In this document: positions 29,384 to 39,193 of the stretch, in pieces | How the letters are laid out: each line of letters starts with the position of its first letter | Position numbering within the stretch: the stretch's first letter is position 1 | Assembly: GCA_019637875.1 (NCBI GenBank) | Contig: JAHBUW010000013.1 | Coordinates: 1 to 64,000 of the forward strand | DNA length: 64,000 nt | From: Pseudobdellovibrionaceae bacterium | GTDB lineage: Bacteria > Bdellovibrionota > Bdellovibrionia > Bdellovibrionales > Bdellovibrionaceae | Direction of reading: 5' to 3' | The notes under the pieces: model-generated | Told to the model about the DNA's origin: nothing | The model's input: only the letters and a program-made list of their open reading frames with translations | Database searches by the model: none | Translations under genes and position numbers: made by a program

Positions 29384-30292
29384 CTACGGGCTAAAATCAA
29401 GTGCCATTTTAAGCGCGGCTTTCATTGAGCCGTGCTTGGCGCGGCCGGTGCCGACGAGCTCCGTCGCGGGGCCGTGATCGACGGATGTTCTTAGAAAGGG
29501 CAGGCCGAGGGTCACGTGGACGCCCTCATCGAAGCCGTGGATCAGCTTGAAGGGAATCAGGCCCTGATCGTGATACGCGCACAGAAAAGCCGCGTATTTT
29601 CCCCAGTTTTCCTTCTGGAAGGCCGTGTCGGGTACGAGCGGGCCGACCAGGCGCGCCGATTTTAGCCCCAGGTTCTCTTCTTCCTCGCCGATCAAGGACT
29701 TGTCGCCGGCGTGGGGATTCAGGCCGACGAAAGCGAGGGGACGTTTGTCGTCCGGAGTGGTGGCGCGCAGAAAATTCTGAGTCAGTTCCGTAACATTCTG
29801 AATTCGCTCGGCGGTCCACTGTTTCGGAACTTTCGAAACGGGAATGTGCCCGGTCACCAAAACGACATTGAAATGCGAACCCCAAAAACTCATGTAGAGC
29901 TCCCCGGATTTTGAAACTCGGCGCAGAATTTCGGTGTGGCCCAGATCCGTCAGCCCCGCCTTGATGATTCCGGGTTTGGACAGAGGGCCGGTGACCAGCG
30001 CGGCGAACTTTTCGTCAAGGCAAGCTCGCGCGGCTTGCTCGACCCAAAGCGCGGGGGCCGCGCGGTCGAGTAAAATCTGTGCTCCGGGTTCGGAAGTCTG
30101 CGCGGCGATTTCCCAGTCATCGAACATCGGCAATTGCCGGCCGATCGCGCGCGTGAAGGCGGGCTCCTGCTCGGGGTGGAGCACGACGGTGACGTTTTGC
30201 TTAGAGCTCAGCTTCAATTCACGCAGGGACTTCGCCGAAATTTCGGCGCCGATACCGTTCAGGTCCCCGGTGGTCAGGATCAGGCGGCGCAC
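29384..30292 (-). CDS. pdxA: 4-hydroxythreonine-4-phosphate dehydrogenase
   Basis: NAD-dependent enzyme of pyridoxal phosphate synthesis, 302 residues. Its metal and substrate motifs are GHTE (about 118), LNPHAG (about 190), the HDQGLIPFK block and the TSVDHGPATEL ending, where typical PdxA has TSVDHGTA. The start is a GTG at 30292, 4 bases after the upstream parvulin gene, an arrangement resembling the E. coli surA-pdxA linkage. The protein is slightly short at the N-terminus. Confidence 0.93.
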   Translation of the reverse strand: MRRLILTTGDLNGIGAEISAKSLRELKLSSKQNVTVVLHPEQEPAFTRAIGRQLPMFDDWEIAAQTSEPGAQILLDRAAPALWVEQAARACLDEKFAALVTGPLSKPGIIKAGLTDLGHTEILRRVSKSGELYMSFWGSHFNVVLVTGHIPVSKVPKQWTAERIQNVTELTQNFLRATTPDDKRPLAFVGLNPHAGDKSLIGEEEENLGLKSARLVGPLVPDTAFQKENWGKYAAFLCAYHDQGLIPFKLIHGFDEGVHVTLGLPFLRTSVDHGPATELVGTGRAKHGSMKAALKMALDFSP

Positions 30293-30296
30293 GCGA

Positions 30297-31262
30297 TCAG
30301 CCTTGATTGATGCGTACGAAGGCGTCGTCGCGTTTGGTCTCGATCCAATGTTGGAACTGCTGTTGGAAGGACTTTTCGCTCAAGACCGCGCGCAGGCGTT
30401 CTTTCTCTTGTTCGAAACGCGGATCGGGAATCACTTTGCGTGCGACGACTTTTAAGATGTGAAAGCCGGTGCGCGAGGGAACCACGCCTGAGCTTTCGCC
30501 GGGCTGCAGACCTTGAACGGCGCGCTCGAATTCAGGACTCATCTCGCCGGTTTTGAAAACTCCCAACGATCCACCTTGAGTGAAATTGGAATCCTCAGAG
30601 TGCTGTTCGGCCAGGGCGTCGAAAGTTTGTCCGCCTTTGATTTTTGCGGCGACTTCTTCTGCGCGTTGCTTTGCCGCTTCAGGCCCGCCTTTGCGCGGAT
30701 TGAAATAGATGTGCGCGAGCGTGTACTCGGCGCCCGATTCCGACTTCGGGAAGCGGCGTAGGTACTCGGCCAGGACGTCTTCGTCGCTGACGCGAACTTT
30801 CGAGGTGATCTCTTGCTCCATGAGAGCCTGACGCTCGATCCGCGTTTTCATGAACTGCTGGTATTCGGACATACGCACACCCTGCCCGAGCAAAGCTTGG
30901 GTGAGTTCGGCGCGGCTCATATTATTGCGTTTTGCGATCTCGCGAATTTCTTGTTCGACCCGCTCGATGGTGACGGCGAGGTTCAGGCGTTTGATTTCGG
31001 AATCCAGAATGCGCTCCGAGATCAGATAGTTCAGCTGCGCTTTCGGATCGGTCTTCAGTTGATCGGGTTTCATGCCCACCAGCAAAAGTTCGTCGATCAT
31101 GCCGTTGTTTTTGATCTTTTCCCGAAACTTATCCACATCCGAACGCAGGATAATTTCGTTGTTCACGACGGCGACGATGCCTTCAAGAGGTTCGCGCGCG
31201 GCTTGAGCGCTCGAGGCGACCAGCAAGGCTAGGATGAATGCTTTCACGTCAGCTCTCCTCAT
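30297..31262 (-). CDS. SurA-like periplasmic prolyl isomerase/chaperone
   Basis: A 321-residue exported protein with a signal peptide (about 1-21, SSAQA), a SurA-type N-terminal chaperone region (IVAVVNNEIILRSDV to about residue 165) and one parvulin domain (about 170-275, with YTLAHIYFNPRKGG, GGSLGVF and PSRTGFHILKV). E. coli SurA has two parvulin domains, so this is the short form. It is next to pdxA, as surA is in enterics, and it is the third parvulin gene in a row. It probably acts in outer-membrane protein biogenesis. Confidence 0.88.
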   Translation of the reverse strand: MRRADVKAFILALLVASSAQAAREPLEGIVAVVNNEIILRSDVDKFREKIKNNGMIDELLLVGMKPDQLKTDPKAQLNYLISERILDSEIKRLNLAVTIERVEQEIREIAKRNNMSRAELTQALLGQGVRMSEYQQFMKTRIERQALMEQEITSKVRVSDEDVLAEYLRRFPKSESGAEYTLAHIYFNPRKGGPEAAKQRAEEVAAKIKGGQTFDALAEQHSEDSNFTQGGSLGVFKTGEMSPEFERAVQGLQPGESSGVVPSRTGFHILKVVARKVIPDPRFEQEKERLRAVLSEKSFQQQFQHWIETKRDDAFVRINQG

Positions 31263-31283
31263 CTGTCAGATCTCGGCGAACGA

Positions 31284-32243
31284 TCAATCGCGGGTTTCGA
31301 CTTTGAGCGCGTTGATCAGGTCACGATTGATCGAAACCCGGGACGAACGCAACTGTTCGTCCATCCATTGGGTGTACTCTCTTTGCTCTTGCTGACCAAT
31401 GAGAATCTTGCGGATGACCGGTCTCAAATCGTCGAATTTACGGTAGCCCGCGGGCTCCTTCTTTTCGACTTTGAAAATGTGAAAGCCGTAGGTGCTTTCC
31501 AGCACCTGACTGGTTGCGCCACCGGCCGAGAGGCCAAAAGCTTTGTCGAAAACGTCCAAGGAGCCGCGTTCGATCCACCCGACCAAACCGCCGTTTTTTC
31601 CCTCTGGAGCGATGGAGTACTTCGTTGCCAGGGTTTCGAACTTCTTTTTGTTTTTGAGCTCGGTGTGGATGTCCTGCGCTTTACCCAGATCGTCGACGAC
31701 GATCTGGCGTAGATACACCCGTTCGGGGTGGCGGTATTTTTCTTTGTTCTCTTCGTAGAACTTCTTCATTTCCTCTTCGGTCGGGGCGATCGCCTTCTTT
31801 TGGAACTGCGCGAAGACTTTTTTCTGCAGCAACAAGAAGCGGATACGATCACGCCATTCCGAAAGGGACAGGTTTTCTTCGGCGAGTGAGCGGCGGAAGG
31901 AAATGTCGTCCGGAAATCCCGAGCGAATTTCGTTTACCTCTTGGTCCCACTCACCGCTGGAGACGTCGACTTTATTGTTGGTCGCGTAACGGGTAAAAAG
32001 GGCTTCGGTCAGAAAATCTTGGATCACGGACTTCCGCGCGCGATCCACCTGTGCGGGATCTTTCGCGGCGAGGGCGTCGAAATTTTTGAGCTGGCGTGAA
32101 AGGCGGTCGCTGAACTCTTTCAGATTCATGCTGCGGTCATCGACTTGGATGACCGCCTGGTCCGCGACGGGAGTGTTCTTCCAAAAGCAGCCGGTCGGAA
32201 GAAAAAGCAAAAATGCGCCGGCCGCCAGGAACTGAAGTTTCAT
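31284..32243 (-). CDS. Parvulin-type prolyl isomerase lipoprotein
   Basis: A 319-residue lipoprotein with lipobox PTGC (Cys19). A helical N-terminal segment like SurA_N (about 30-165) is followed by a parvulin domain (about 175-275, with RVYLRQIVVDDLGKA, GGLVGWIERG and TYGFHIFKVE). The layout resembles PrsA/SurA foldases. It lies 10 bases downstream of another parvulin gene and 21 upstream of the SurA-like one. The lipid anchor would hold it at a membrane, unlike its two neighbours. Confidence 0.87.
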   Translation of the reverse strand: MKLQFLAAGAFLLFLPTGCFWKNTPVADQAVIQVDDRSMNLKEFSDRLSRQLKNFDALAAKDPAQVDRARKSVIQDFLTEALFTRYATNNKVDVSSGEWDQEVNEIRSGFPDDISFRRSLAEENLSLSEWRDRIRFLLLQKKVFAQFQKKAIAPTEEEMKKFYEENKEKYRHPERVYLRQIVVDDLGKAQDIHTELKNKKKFETLATKYSIAPEGKNGGLVGWIERGSLDVFDKAFGLSAGGATSQVLESTYGFHIFKVEKKEPAGYRKFDDLRPVIRKILIGQQEQREYTQWMDEQLRSSRVSINRDLINALKVETRD

Positions 32244-32253
32244 GACCTCAGTT

Positions 32254-33075
32254 CTACTCTAGAGCTTTGATATTGGTCGAGATTTTATAGGTCTTTTTAA
32301 CGCGGTCGAAATAGTCGTTAAAGAGGTCCAAACGCTTTTCGTTGTGCACGGCCATGCGGATTTGACGTTTGTCGGCATTGGCGAAAGTCCGGCGTCCGGT
32401 GACCCGCACGATGTGGTAACCGAAGGGCGTATCCACCAGGCCGCGAGTTTCGCCGACGCGCATTTTCGACAGGACGTCGTAGAAGTTCGGCGTCAGGGTC
32501 ATGCGGCTTTGGAAACCCGCATCGCCACCGGTCTGTTTGGTCACGAGGTCATCCGAGTACAAACGGACCAGCTCTTCGAAGGGGCGTTTTGACTTGGTCA
32601 CTTCGCCGTAAATTTCGTCGGCGCGTTTTTTCGCTTCCGCACGTTGGGCGGCGGTGGCTCCCGGCTTCACTTCGATCACGATATGCGAAAAGCGGATTTC
32701 GGGATTGCGCTTGTAATACTCTTCCATCTCTTTGTCCGAGACGGTGATTTTTTGGATGCGATCGCCCAGTTCCTTTTCGAGGAAGGTCTTGTAGAGTTCC
32801 GCTTTCACGCGCTCTTGGAAGATCGGATCTTTTTCCAGATTCCGTTTTTCCGCTTCCGCCAAACCGACTTCGAAGCGCACCAAGTCTTCCAGGAACTGCT
32901 GCTTCGTGGGAGGGTTGAACGTGTTTTTCACTTCGTTGAAGCGGCGATTGAAGTCTTCGACGGTGATTTTGCGGTTGCCGACGGTGGCGACGACTTCGTC
33001 TTTTTTGCCTTGCGCGATCGCGAGCATGGGAATGGTCAGCATGACGAGCGCTACTCGAAGAAATTTCTGAGTCAT
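32254..33075 (-). CDS. Exported parvulin-type prolyl isomerase
   Basis: 273 residues from the ATG at 33075, which has AAGGAC upstream and directly begins a signal peptide (MLTIPMLAIAQG); open reading continues 32 codons further without a plausible start. The N-terminal helical segment is followed by a parvulin domain (about 130-235, with EIRFSHIVIEVKPG, GGDAGFQSRMTL and TPFGYHIVRVTGR). It is the first of three successive parvulin genes. Confidence 0.87.
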   Translation of the reverse strand: MTQKFLRVALVMLTIPMLAIAQGKKDEVVATVGNRKITVEDFNRRFNEVKNTFNPPTKQQFLEDLVRFEVGLAEAEKRNLEKDPIFQERVKAELYKTFLEKELGDRIQKITVSDKEMEEYYKRNPEIRFSHIVIEVKPGATAAQRAEAKKRADEIYGEVTKSKRPFEELVRLYSDDLVTKQTGGDAGFQSRMTLTPNFYDVLSKMRVGETRGLVDTPFGYHIVRVTGRRTFANADKRQIRMAVHNEKRLDLFNDYFDRVKKTYKISTNIKALE

Positions 33076-33124
33076 TTCAAGTCCTTTGAGAAGTCCGTTT
33101 CTCTGTCCGTACAGAGTAACACCC

Positions 33125-33778
33125 TTAAGGACGGGGCAGCAAACTTTTTGCGGCCTGAAGTCGGGACTCATGGAGCGCTTTTTCGAGTCCCTCCTTCAGG
33201 ACTAAAGACCGGGGATCCTCGTCTTTGCTGACCGGCGGAAGCGCCTCGGCCCAATCGATCAGGACGCGCGCGAAGGGTTTAGGAAGAAAAGTTTTGTTCC
33301 ACGACTTTTCGAAACGCCAAGCCCGGTCGACCGCGACGCCGACGGGAAAAATGGGCGCCTGAAGCATGCGACTGACTTCGAACACGCCCGGCTTCACTTG
33401 ATAGATGGGGCCCTTGGGGCCATCGACCGCGAAGCTGGAATTGCGGCGGTCTTCACGAATCTTGCGGATCAAACCTTTTAGCGCGCCGACCGCACCCCGC
33501 GTGGAAGATCCACGTGTCGAGGTCGCGCCTTGCAAGTGCAAGATCGTGTTCATCAGCTCGCCGTCTTTCGACTGCGAGGCGATGGTCGTCACTCGATATT
33601 TTCCGATGAGGTAAAGCAGCACGAGTTCGTCCCCGTGCCAGTGCGCGAACAGGACGGTCGCGCGATCACGTAAGGCCTGGGTCAAAGATTCGGGCTGACG
33701 AACTTCGATCCTCCAGGTGAGGACCAAAGTGCGATAGATCAGCCAAACGATGAAACCCAGGACCTTTTGCTTCAGCAT
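33125..33778 (-). CDS. DUF374-type lysophospholipid acyltransferase
   Basis: A 217-residue membrane-associated protein of the DUF374/LPLAT family. It has an N-terminal hydrophobic helix (about 6-24), AHWHGDEL at the acyltransferase catalytic position (about 45-52), then RGSSTRGAVGAL and the diagnostic VDGPKGP (about 117-123). Such enzymes acylate lipid A or lysophospholipids; the substrate is not readable here. Its start overlaps the etfA stop by one base, and it sits 50 bases before the parvulin group, so envelope maintenance is a plausible theme. Confidence 0.85.
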   Translation of the reverse strand: MLKQKVLGFIVWLIYRTLVLTWRIEVRQPESLTQALRDRATVLFAHWHGDELVLLYLIGKYRVTTIASQSKDGELMNTILHLQGATSTRGSSTRGAVGALKGLIRKIREDRRNSSFAVDGPKGPIYQVKPGVFEVSRMLQAPIFPVGVAVDRAWRFEKSWNKTFLPKPFARVLIDWAEALPPVSKDEDPRSLVLKEGLEKALHESRLQAAKSLLPRP

Positions 33779-34743
33779 TATTTATGCAGGAGCGTTTTGA
33801 ACTCTTGAGTCAGCTTCGGCACGATTTCGAACGCGTCACCGACGAGTCCGTAAGTCGCTTTTTGGAAGATCGGTGCGTTCGCATCGTTATTGATCGCGAC
33901 GATCACTTTCGAACCGCTCATTCCCGCCAAGTGCTGAACCGCGCCCGAGATTCCGACCGCGATGTACAAAGTGGGGGCCACCGTTTTGCCGGTCTGGCCG
34001 ACCTGCATCCCGTGACCGACCCAACCCGCATCGACGACCGCGCGCGAAGCGCCCACCGTCGCGCCCAGCACGTCCGCGAGCTCTTCGAGCATTTTGAAGT
34101 TCCCGGCCTCTTTCAAACCACGACCGCCTGAAACGATGATGTTCGCTTCGGTGAGATCGAGCTTCGCGCTGGCGCCTTTGACGACCTCTTGGATCTGCGC
34201 CCACAGGGGAGCTTTCACCGCGAGGGTCGTTGCCGAAGGCGACGAGGTTTTCGTCGAAGCATTCACCGGAAGTTGGTTCGCGCGCATCAGCACCATCTGT
34301 ACGGGCGAATCTTGGAATCCGACTTTGGCGAAGACTTTACCCGCCATGTAGGGCTTTTTCGCGGTGACGGTCGTACCCGACCATTCCAGACCGACGCAGT
34401 CGCTGGCGACGCCGGCTTTCAAGCGGGCCGCCGCGCGGGGGAAAAGGTCGCGGCCGCTGGCGCTGGCCGAACCGAGGATCACGGTCGCGCCGGATTTTTG
34501 TGCGGCTTCGACCAAGACGTCCGTGAAAATTTCAGGATTGTAGTTGTCCGTCGAGGTATCGGTCGCGACGAAGACATTTTCCACGCCCCACGTGCCGAGT
34601 TCGCCGGTCAGCGAAGCGGCGTTCGCGCCAAAGGCCACCGCCGAGGTCGTGAGGTTCGCACTTTGCGCCCACGAGAGAAGTTCGGTGGCGCTGCGCTTGA
34701 GTTTGCCATTTTGATGTTCGCAATAGATCAGAACTTGTGACAT
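33778..34743 (-). CDS. etfA: Electron transfer flavoprotein subunit alpha
   Basis: FAD-binding subunit of ETF, carrying electrons from acyl-CoA and other dehydrogenases to ETF:quinone oxidoreductase. The 321 residues include the C-terminal FAD domain signature SGGRGLKEAGNF, then GASRAVVDAGW, GQTGKTVAP and GISGAVQH. It lies 14 bases downstream of etfB and overlaps the acyltransferase start by one base. Standard length. Confidence 0.96.
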   Translation of the reverse strand: MSQVLIYCEHQNGKLKRSATELLSWAQSANLTTSAVAFGANAASLTGELGTWGVENVFVATDTSTDNYNPEIFTDVLVEAAQKSGATVILGSASASGRDLFPRAAARLKAGVASDCVGLEWSGTTVTAKKPYMAGKVFAKVGFQDSPVQMVLMRANQLPVNASTKTSSPSATTLAVKAPLWAQIQEVVKGASAKLDLTEANIIVSGGRGLKEAGNFKMLEELADVLGATVGASRAVVDAGWVGHGMQVGQTGKTVAPTLYIAVGISGAVQHLAGMSGSKVIVAINNDANAPIFQKATYGLVGDAFEIVPKLTQEFKTLLHK

Positions 34744-34757
34744 TCGCGGCGCCTTTC

Positions 34758-35531
34758 TTAGATGACTTTCGCTTCGTTACGAAGCGCTTCGGTCAGGGTT
34801 TTCGCTTGGGTGGCGGCATCGCCGCTCAACATCTTGACCGCGGGTTTTTCGGGCGGCATTTCGAAGCTCAGAACGGGAGTCTTCGCTTCGAGCTTCACGC
34901 CGAGGGTCGCGCCGTCGATTTCCTTCACGGTTTTCTTCTTCGCTTTCATGATTCCTTGCAGGCTCGCGTAACGGGGCATGTTCAGGCCCTTGTTCGCCGC
35001 GATCACGGCCGGGAGTTTCACACGCACGACTTCTTTCGCGCCACCTTCGGTGTCACGTTCGACGGTGACCGCTTCGGGATTCCAGCCGAGTTTCGAAACG
35101 ACCGAGGTGTGACCGATGCCGAGGTTTTCCGCGAGCATTTGACCGACCGCCGAGGCGTTGTCATCGATCGCGAGCTTTCCCGAAAGGATCAGCTGCGCGG
35201 GGCCTTCCGCGGCGATCGCCTTTGCGAGCAGTTCGGCCGTGACCGAGGCATCGATGTTTTCCGGAGCGTCGACGACGAGGCCTTCATCGGCACCCATGGC
35301 CAGCGCGGTCCGCACGACTTCGATCGCGCGTTTCTTAGGACCCACGGTGATCGCGAAAATCTGGCTTCCCGCATTTTGATCACGAATTTTGATCGCTTCT
35401 TCCACGGCGTATTCGTCGTAGGGGTTCATCACCCATTTGACGCCCGCGGCGTCGAGGCTTTTGCCGTCAGCGGCGATTTTGACTTTGGTTTCCGTGTCGG
35501 GAACCTGCTTGATGCAGACGAAAATCTTCAT
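34758..35531 (-). CDS. etfB: Electron transfer flavoprotein subunit beta
   Basis: AMP-binding subunit of ETF, 257 residues, with the canonical N-terminus MKIFVCIKQVPDTETKV, the NPYDEYAVEEA block and the family signature region around KLAIDDNASAVGQMLAE. It is the first gene of the leftward run that continues through etfA. The ATG has AGGAG upstream. It faces sdhC divergently across 216 bases. Confidence 0.96.
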   Translation of the reverse strand: MKIFVCIKQVPDTETKVKIAADGKSLDAAGVKWVMNPYDEYAVEEAIKIRDQNAGSQIFAITVGPKKRAIEVVRTALAMGADEGLVVDAPENIDASVTAELLAKAIAAEGPAQLILSGKLAIDDNASAVGQMLAENLGIGHTSVVSKLGWNPEAVTVERDTEGGAKEVVRVKLPAVIAANKGLNMPRYASLQGIMKAKKKTVKEIDGATLGVKLEAKTPVLSFEMPPEKPAVKMLSGDAATQAKTLTEALRNEAKVI

Positions 35532-35747
35532 CGTTTAACTCCTGGTCATGACATGCTCTTCGAGGCCCGCACTATCAGCGAATTCGAAAAGTGAATCAAA
35601 CCGATTTTGCCCTTTGAAAAGGCGTTTAACATTGCGCAGCGAGATTGCATTTTCCGAAGCTTTCCAACGCCTTCTGGACAGAAAGTCGAGCCGGGCGTAT
35701 GAATGAAAGGGAACTGATAAAACGCCTCCATTTTGACAGGGATTTCT

Positions 35748-36449
35748 ATGGCAAATGCAGCAGCAAATGCAGTGGGAGCGGGTGCGAAAGCCCGGCCCTT
35801 CTTTCTCACGAGCATCGGTAAAAAATATTTGATGGGTTTGACCGGTCTGATTTGGGCCGGCTTCGTGTTCGGTCACATGGCCGGCAACATGCTCATGTTC
35901 ATCTCGGCCGATATGTACAATGCATACGGACACGCGCTGGTGAGTGGGAAAATGATCTACGTGATCGAAACGGTGCTGGTGACGGCGCTTCTGGTTCACG
36001 TGGTGGCCGCGGTCAGCCTGACGCTCGAAAATCGGGCGGCTCGTGGCGGTCAGCGCTACGCGGTTCGTAGCAAAACCGCGAAGGGCGCCTCGCTGGCGTC
36101 GCGGACGATGGCCATTCAGGGTTCCGTCGTTCTGGCGTTCGTGATCTTGCATCTGGCGACATTCAAGTACGGCACTTACTATGAGACGACGGTCGATGGC
36201 GTGGTGATGCGCGATCTGCACCGTTTGCTGGTCGAAACCTTTCAGTCTCCGGGTTACGTGGTGTGGTACCTCGTCGCCTTGGTGATCTTGGGTTTCCATC
36301 TTTCGCACGGGATCGGATCGTTGTTCCAATCCCTGGGCGTGAAGAACGAACGCACCGAACCTTTGATCAACAAAGTCAGTCTGCTCTACGGAATCGTGGT
36401 CGCGGGCGGATTCTTGGCGCAACCCATTTACATCTTTTTGAGCGCGTAA
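35748..36449 (+). CDS. sdhC: Succinate dehydrogenase cytochrome b558 subunit
   Basis: Membrane anchor of succinate:quinone oxidoreductase. The 233 residues have five predicted membrane helices and His residues placed for two hemes, the single-subunit (type B) anchor found in Bacillus and epsilon/delta groups. Hence there is no sdhD. The ATG at 35748 has AGGG upstream; a TTG five codons earlier is possible. The N-terminus (NAAANAVGAGAKARPF) is Ala-rich. sdhA follows 12 bases later. Confidence 0.93.
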   Translation: MANAAANAVGAGAKARPFFLTSIGKKYLMGLTGLIWAGFVFGHMAGNMLMFISADMYNAYGHALVSGKMIYVIETVLVTALLVHVVAAVSLTLENRAARGGQRYAVRSKTAKGASLASRTMAIQGSVVLAFVILHLATFKYGTYYETTVDGVVMRDLHRLLVETFQSPGYVVWYLVALVILGFHLSHGIGSLFQSLGVKNERTEPLINKVSLLYGIVVAGGFLAQPIYIFLSA

Positions 36450-36461
36450 CGGGAGTCAATC

Positions 36462-38381
36462 ATGTCGACAATTCTGAACAGCAACATTCCCGGCGGCGCG
36501 GTCCAAGACAAGTGGGACAACTTCAAGTTCGAAGGCAAACTCGTCAACCCCGCGAACAAACGTAAACACACGATCATCGTTGTGGGCACGGGCCTAGCGG
36601 GCGCGAGCGCCGCGGCTTCGCTGGGTGAGCTGGGTTACAACGTGAAAAGCTTCTGCGTTCACGAAAGTCCGCGCCGCGCGCACTCGATCGCCGCGCAAGG
36701 TGGAATCAACGCCGCGAAGAACTACAAAAACGACGGCGACTCGGTCTACCGTCTGTTTTACGACACCGTGAAGGGCGGGGACTTCCGCGCCCGTGAAGCC
36801 AACGTCTATCGTTTGGCGCAAATTTCGACGCAAATCATCGATCACTGCGTGGCGCAGGGCGTGCCCTTCGCGCGCGAGTACGGCGGCTTGCTCGCCAACC
36901 GCTCGTTCGGGGGCTCGCAGGTTTCGCGGACGTTCTACGCCCGCGGTCAGACCGGTCAGCAGCTTTTGTTGGGCGCTTATTCGGCGCTGATGCGGCAAGT
37001 GGATTTGAAGCAGGTTCAACTTTACTCGCGTCGCGAGATGCTCGACGTGGTGACCGTGAACGGTCAGGCGCGCGGGATCGTCGTGCGCAACCTGAACACC
37101 GGGGAAATCGAAGCTCACGAAGCGGACGCCGTCTGTATCGCCAGCGGTGGTTACTCGAACGTCTTCTTCTTGTCGACGAACGCGATGGCGTGCGCGGTGA
37201 CCGCCGCTTGGAAGGCGCACAAGAAGGGCGCGTTCTTCGCGAACCCGTGCTTCACGCAAATTCACCCGACCTGCATTCCCGTTCATGGCGAAATGCAGTC
37301 GAAACTGACCTTGATGTCCGAGTCGCTCCGGAATGACGGCCGCGTTTGGGTTCCGAAACTCAAAGGTGACAAACGTCATCCTTCGCAGATTCCCGACGAT
37401 GAGCGCGACTATTATTTGGAGCGCGTCTATCCGAGTTTCGGGAACCTGGCTCCCCGTGACGTGGCTTCGCGCCAAGCGAAATACCGCGTGGACGAAGGAC
37501 ACGGCGTCGGTGAAACCGGCATCGCGGTTTATCTGGATTTCCGCGACGCGATCAAACGTTTGGGACAGCCGGCAATCGCCGCTCGTTACGGCAATCTGTT
37601 CGATATGTACGCGCAGATCACCGGTGAAAATCCTTACGAACAACCGATGCGTATCTACCCTGCGCCCCACTACACGATGGGCGGACTGTGGGTGGACTAC
37701 AATCTGATGAGCAACGTTCCGGGCCTCTTCGTCCTGGGCGAAGCGAATTTCTCGGATCACGGTGCGAACCGTCTGGGTGCCTCGGCGCTCATGCAGGGTT
37801 TGGCGGACGGTTACTTCGTCATTCCGCACACGATGGGGAACTACATCGCCTCGACGAAACTCGAAAAAGTCTCGACGTCGCATGATGCTTTCAAAGCTTC
37901 GGTCGCGGCGGTCAACGCGGAAGTTTCGAAACTGATGGGTATCCGGGGTGGCCGCTCGGTGGATAGTTTCCACAAAGAACTCGGCCATATCATGTGGGAA
38001 AACTGCGGAATGGGTCGGAACGCCAAAGGTTTGGCGGAAGCACAAACTAAAATCTCGGCGTTGCGTGATGAATTCTGGCAGAACGTGCGGATTCCTGGCG
38101 AACAGAACTACATTAACCCCGAACTCGAAAAAGCGGGACGCGTGGCGGATTTCATGGAACTCGGCGAGCTGATGTGCCGGGATGCCTTGGTTCGTGAAGA
38201 GTCTTGCGGTGGTCACTTCCGTGACGAACACCAGATCGACGGCGAGGCGAAACGTGATGACGAAAAATTCTGTCACGTGGGCGCATGGGAATACAAAGGG
38301 GCTTCGGCGCAGAAGTCCGTCCGTCATCAAGAAGAATTGAAATTCGAGAACGTCAAACTGGCGACTCGCTCGTATAAGTGA
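36462..38381 (+). CDS. sdhA: Succinate dehydrogenase flavoprotein subunit
   Basis: Covalent-FAD subunit oxidising succinate to fumarate; 639 residues. It has the Rossmann [10 protein letters not shown] loop (about 43-52), the flavinylation site [11 protein letters not shown] (about 72), the active-site block around HPTCIP and the [13 protein letters not shown] stretch near the C-terminal third. The length is typical of type-B enzymes. It lies between sdhC (12 bases) and sdhB (11 bases), forming sdhCAB. Confidence 0.97.
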   Translation: MSTILNSNIPGGAVQDKWDNFKFEGKLVNPANKRKHTIIVVGTGLAGASAAASLGELGYNVKSFCVHESPRRAHSIAAQGGINAAKNYKNDGDSVYRLFYDTVKGGDFRAREANVYRLAQISTQIIDHCVAQGVPFAREYGGLLANRSFGGSQVSRTFYARGQTGQQLLLGAYSALMRQVDLKQVQLYSRREMLDVVTVNGQARGIVVRNLNTGEIEAHEADAVCIASGGYSNVFFLSTNAMACAVTAAWKAHKKGAFFANPCFTQIHPTCIPVHGEMQSKLTLMSESLRNDGRVWVPKLKGDKRHPSQIPDDERDYYLERVYPSFGNLAPRDVASRQAKYRVDEGHGVGETGIAVYLDFRDAIKRLGQPAIAARYGNLFDMYAQITGENPYEQPMRIYPAPHYTMGGLWVDYNLMSNVPGLFVLGEANFSDHGANRLGASALMQGLADGYFVIPHTMGNYIASTKLEKVSTSHDAFKASVAAVNAEVSKLMGIRGGRSVDSFHKELGHIMWENCGMGRNAKGLAEAQTKISALRDEFWQNVRIPGEQNYINPELEKAGRVADFMELGELMCRDALVREESCGGHFRDEHQIDGEAKRDDEKFCHVGAWEYKGASAQKSVRHQEELKFENVKLATRSYK

Positions 38382-38392
38382 TTGAGGGAAAT

Positions 38393-39184
38393 ATGGCAGC
38401 ACACGGAAAAACTCTGAATCTGACCCTGCGAGTGTGGCGGCAAAAATCGGCGAAAGACGATGGTCGTTTTGTCGACTATCCCGCAAAAGGTGTTTCCGCC
38501 GACGCTTCGTTTTTGGAAATGCTCGATCAGGTGAACGAAGGTCTGATTGGTAAGGGCGAAGATCCGATCACTTTCGATCACGACTGCCGGGAAGGGATCT
38601 GCGGCTCTTGCGGCTTCATGATCAACGGCGACGCGCACGGACCTTTGAAGGGCGTCACCGTCTGCCAATTGCACATGCGCACGTTCAGTGACGGAGAAAC
38701 TCTCACGCTGGAACCTTGGCGCGCAAAAGCCTTCCCCGTCCAAAAAGATCTCATGGTCGATCGCAGCGCATTCGATCGCATCATCGCGGCGGGCGGCTAC
38801 ATTTCGGTCGATACCGGTAACGCGGTGGACGCGAATTCTTTGCCGGTGCCGAAGCCCAATGCCGACGCGGCCTTTGAATCGGCGGCATGTATCGGATGCG
38901 GCGCTTGTGTCGCCAGCTGTAAGAACGCGTCGGCGATGCTTTTCGTCGGAGCGAAAGTCTCGCATTTCTCGTTGCTGCCGCAAGGTCAGGTGGAAAGCCC
39001 TGAGCGCGTGGACCGTATGGTGACGCAAATGGATCATGAAGGCTTCGGCAACTGCACGACCACGGGTTCGTGTTCGGCGTCGTGTCCCAAAGAGATCCCT
39101 TTGGCGAACATCGCACGGATGAACCGCGAGCTTTTGGTTTCTGCTCTGACTAAACGCGAAGCCTCGTCGGGCGACGGCATCTAA
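38393..39184 (+). CDS. sdhB: Succinate dehydrogenase iron-sulfur subunit
   Basis: Electron-transfer subunit of complex II, 263 residues from the ATG at 38393 (GAGGGA upstream; an in-frame GTG at 38378 overlaps the sdhA stop). Cysteine clusters are [10 protein letters not shown] with a later VCQLH ([2Fe-2S]), [11 protein letters not shown] ([4Fe-4S]) and [13 protein letters not shown] ([3Fe-4S]). It is the last gene of sdhCAB, with a small hydrolase gene 9 bases downstream. Confidence 0.96.
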   Translation: MAAHGKTLNLTLRVWRQKSAKDDGRFVDYPAKGVSADASFLEMLDQVNEGLIGKGEDPITFDHDCREGICGSCGFMINGDAHGPLKGVTVCQLHMRTFSDGETLTLEPWRAKAFPVQKDLMVDRSAFDRIIAAGGYISVDTGNAVDANSLPVPKPNADAAFESAACIGCGACVASCKNASAMLFVGAKVSHFSLLPQGQVESPERVDRMVTQMDHEGFGNCTTTGSCSASCPKEIPLANIARMNRELLVSALTKREASSGDGI

Positions 39185-39193
39185 TCCGCGCCC

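Noticed and set aside
31129-31137. Perfect TTATCCACA inside the SurA-like gene
   Set aside because: Single site, far from the origin, in coding sequence.
36594-38486. A 630-codon open frame opposite sdhA
   Set aside because: Shadow of sdhA; composition and lack of motifs do not suggest a protein.
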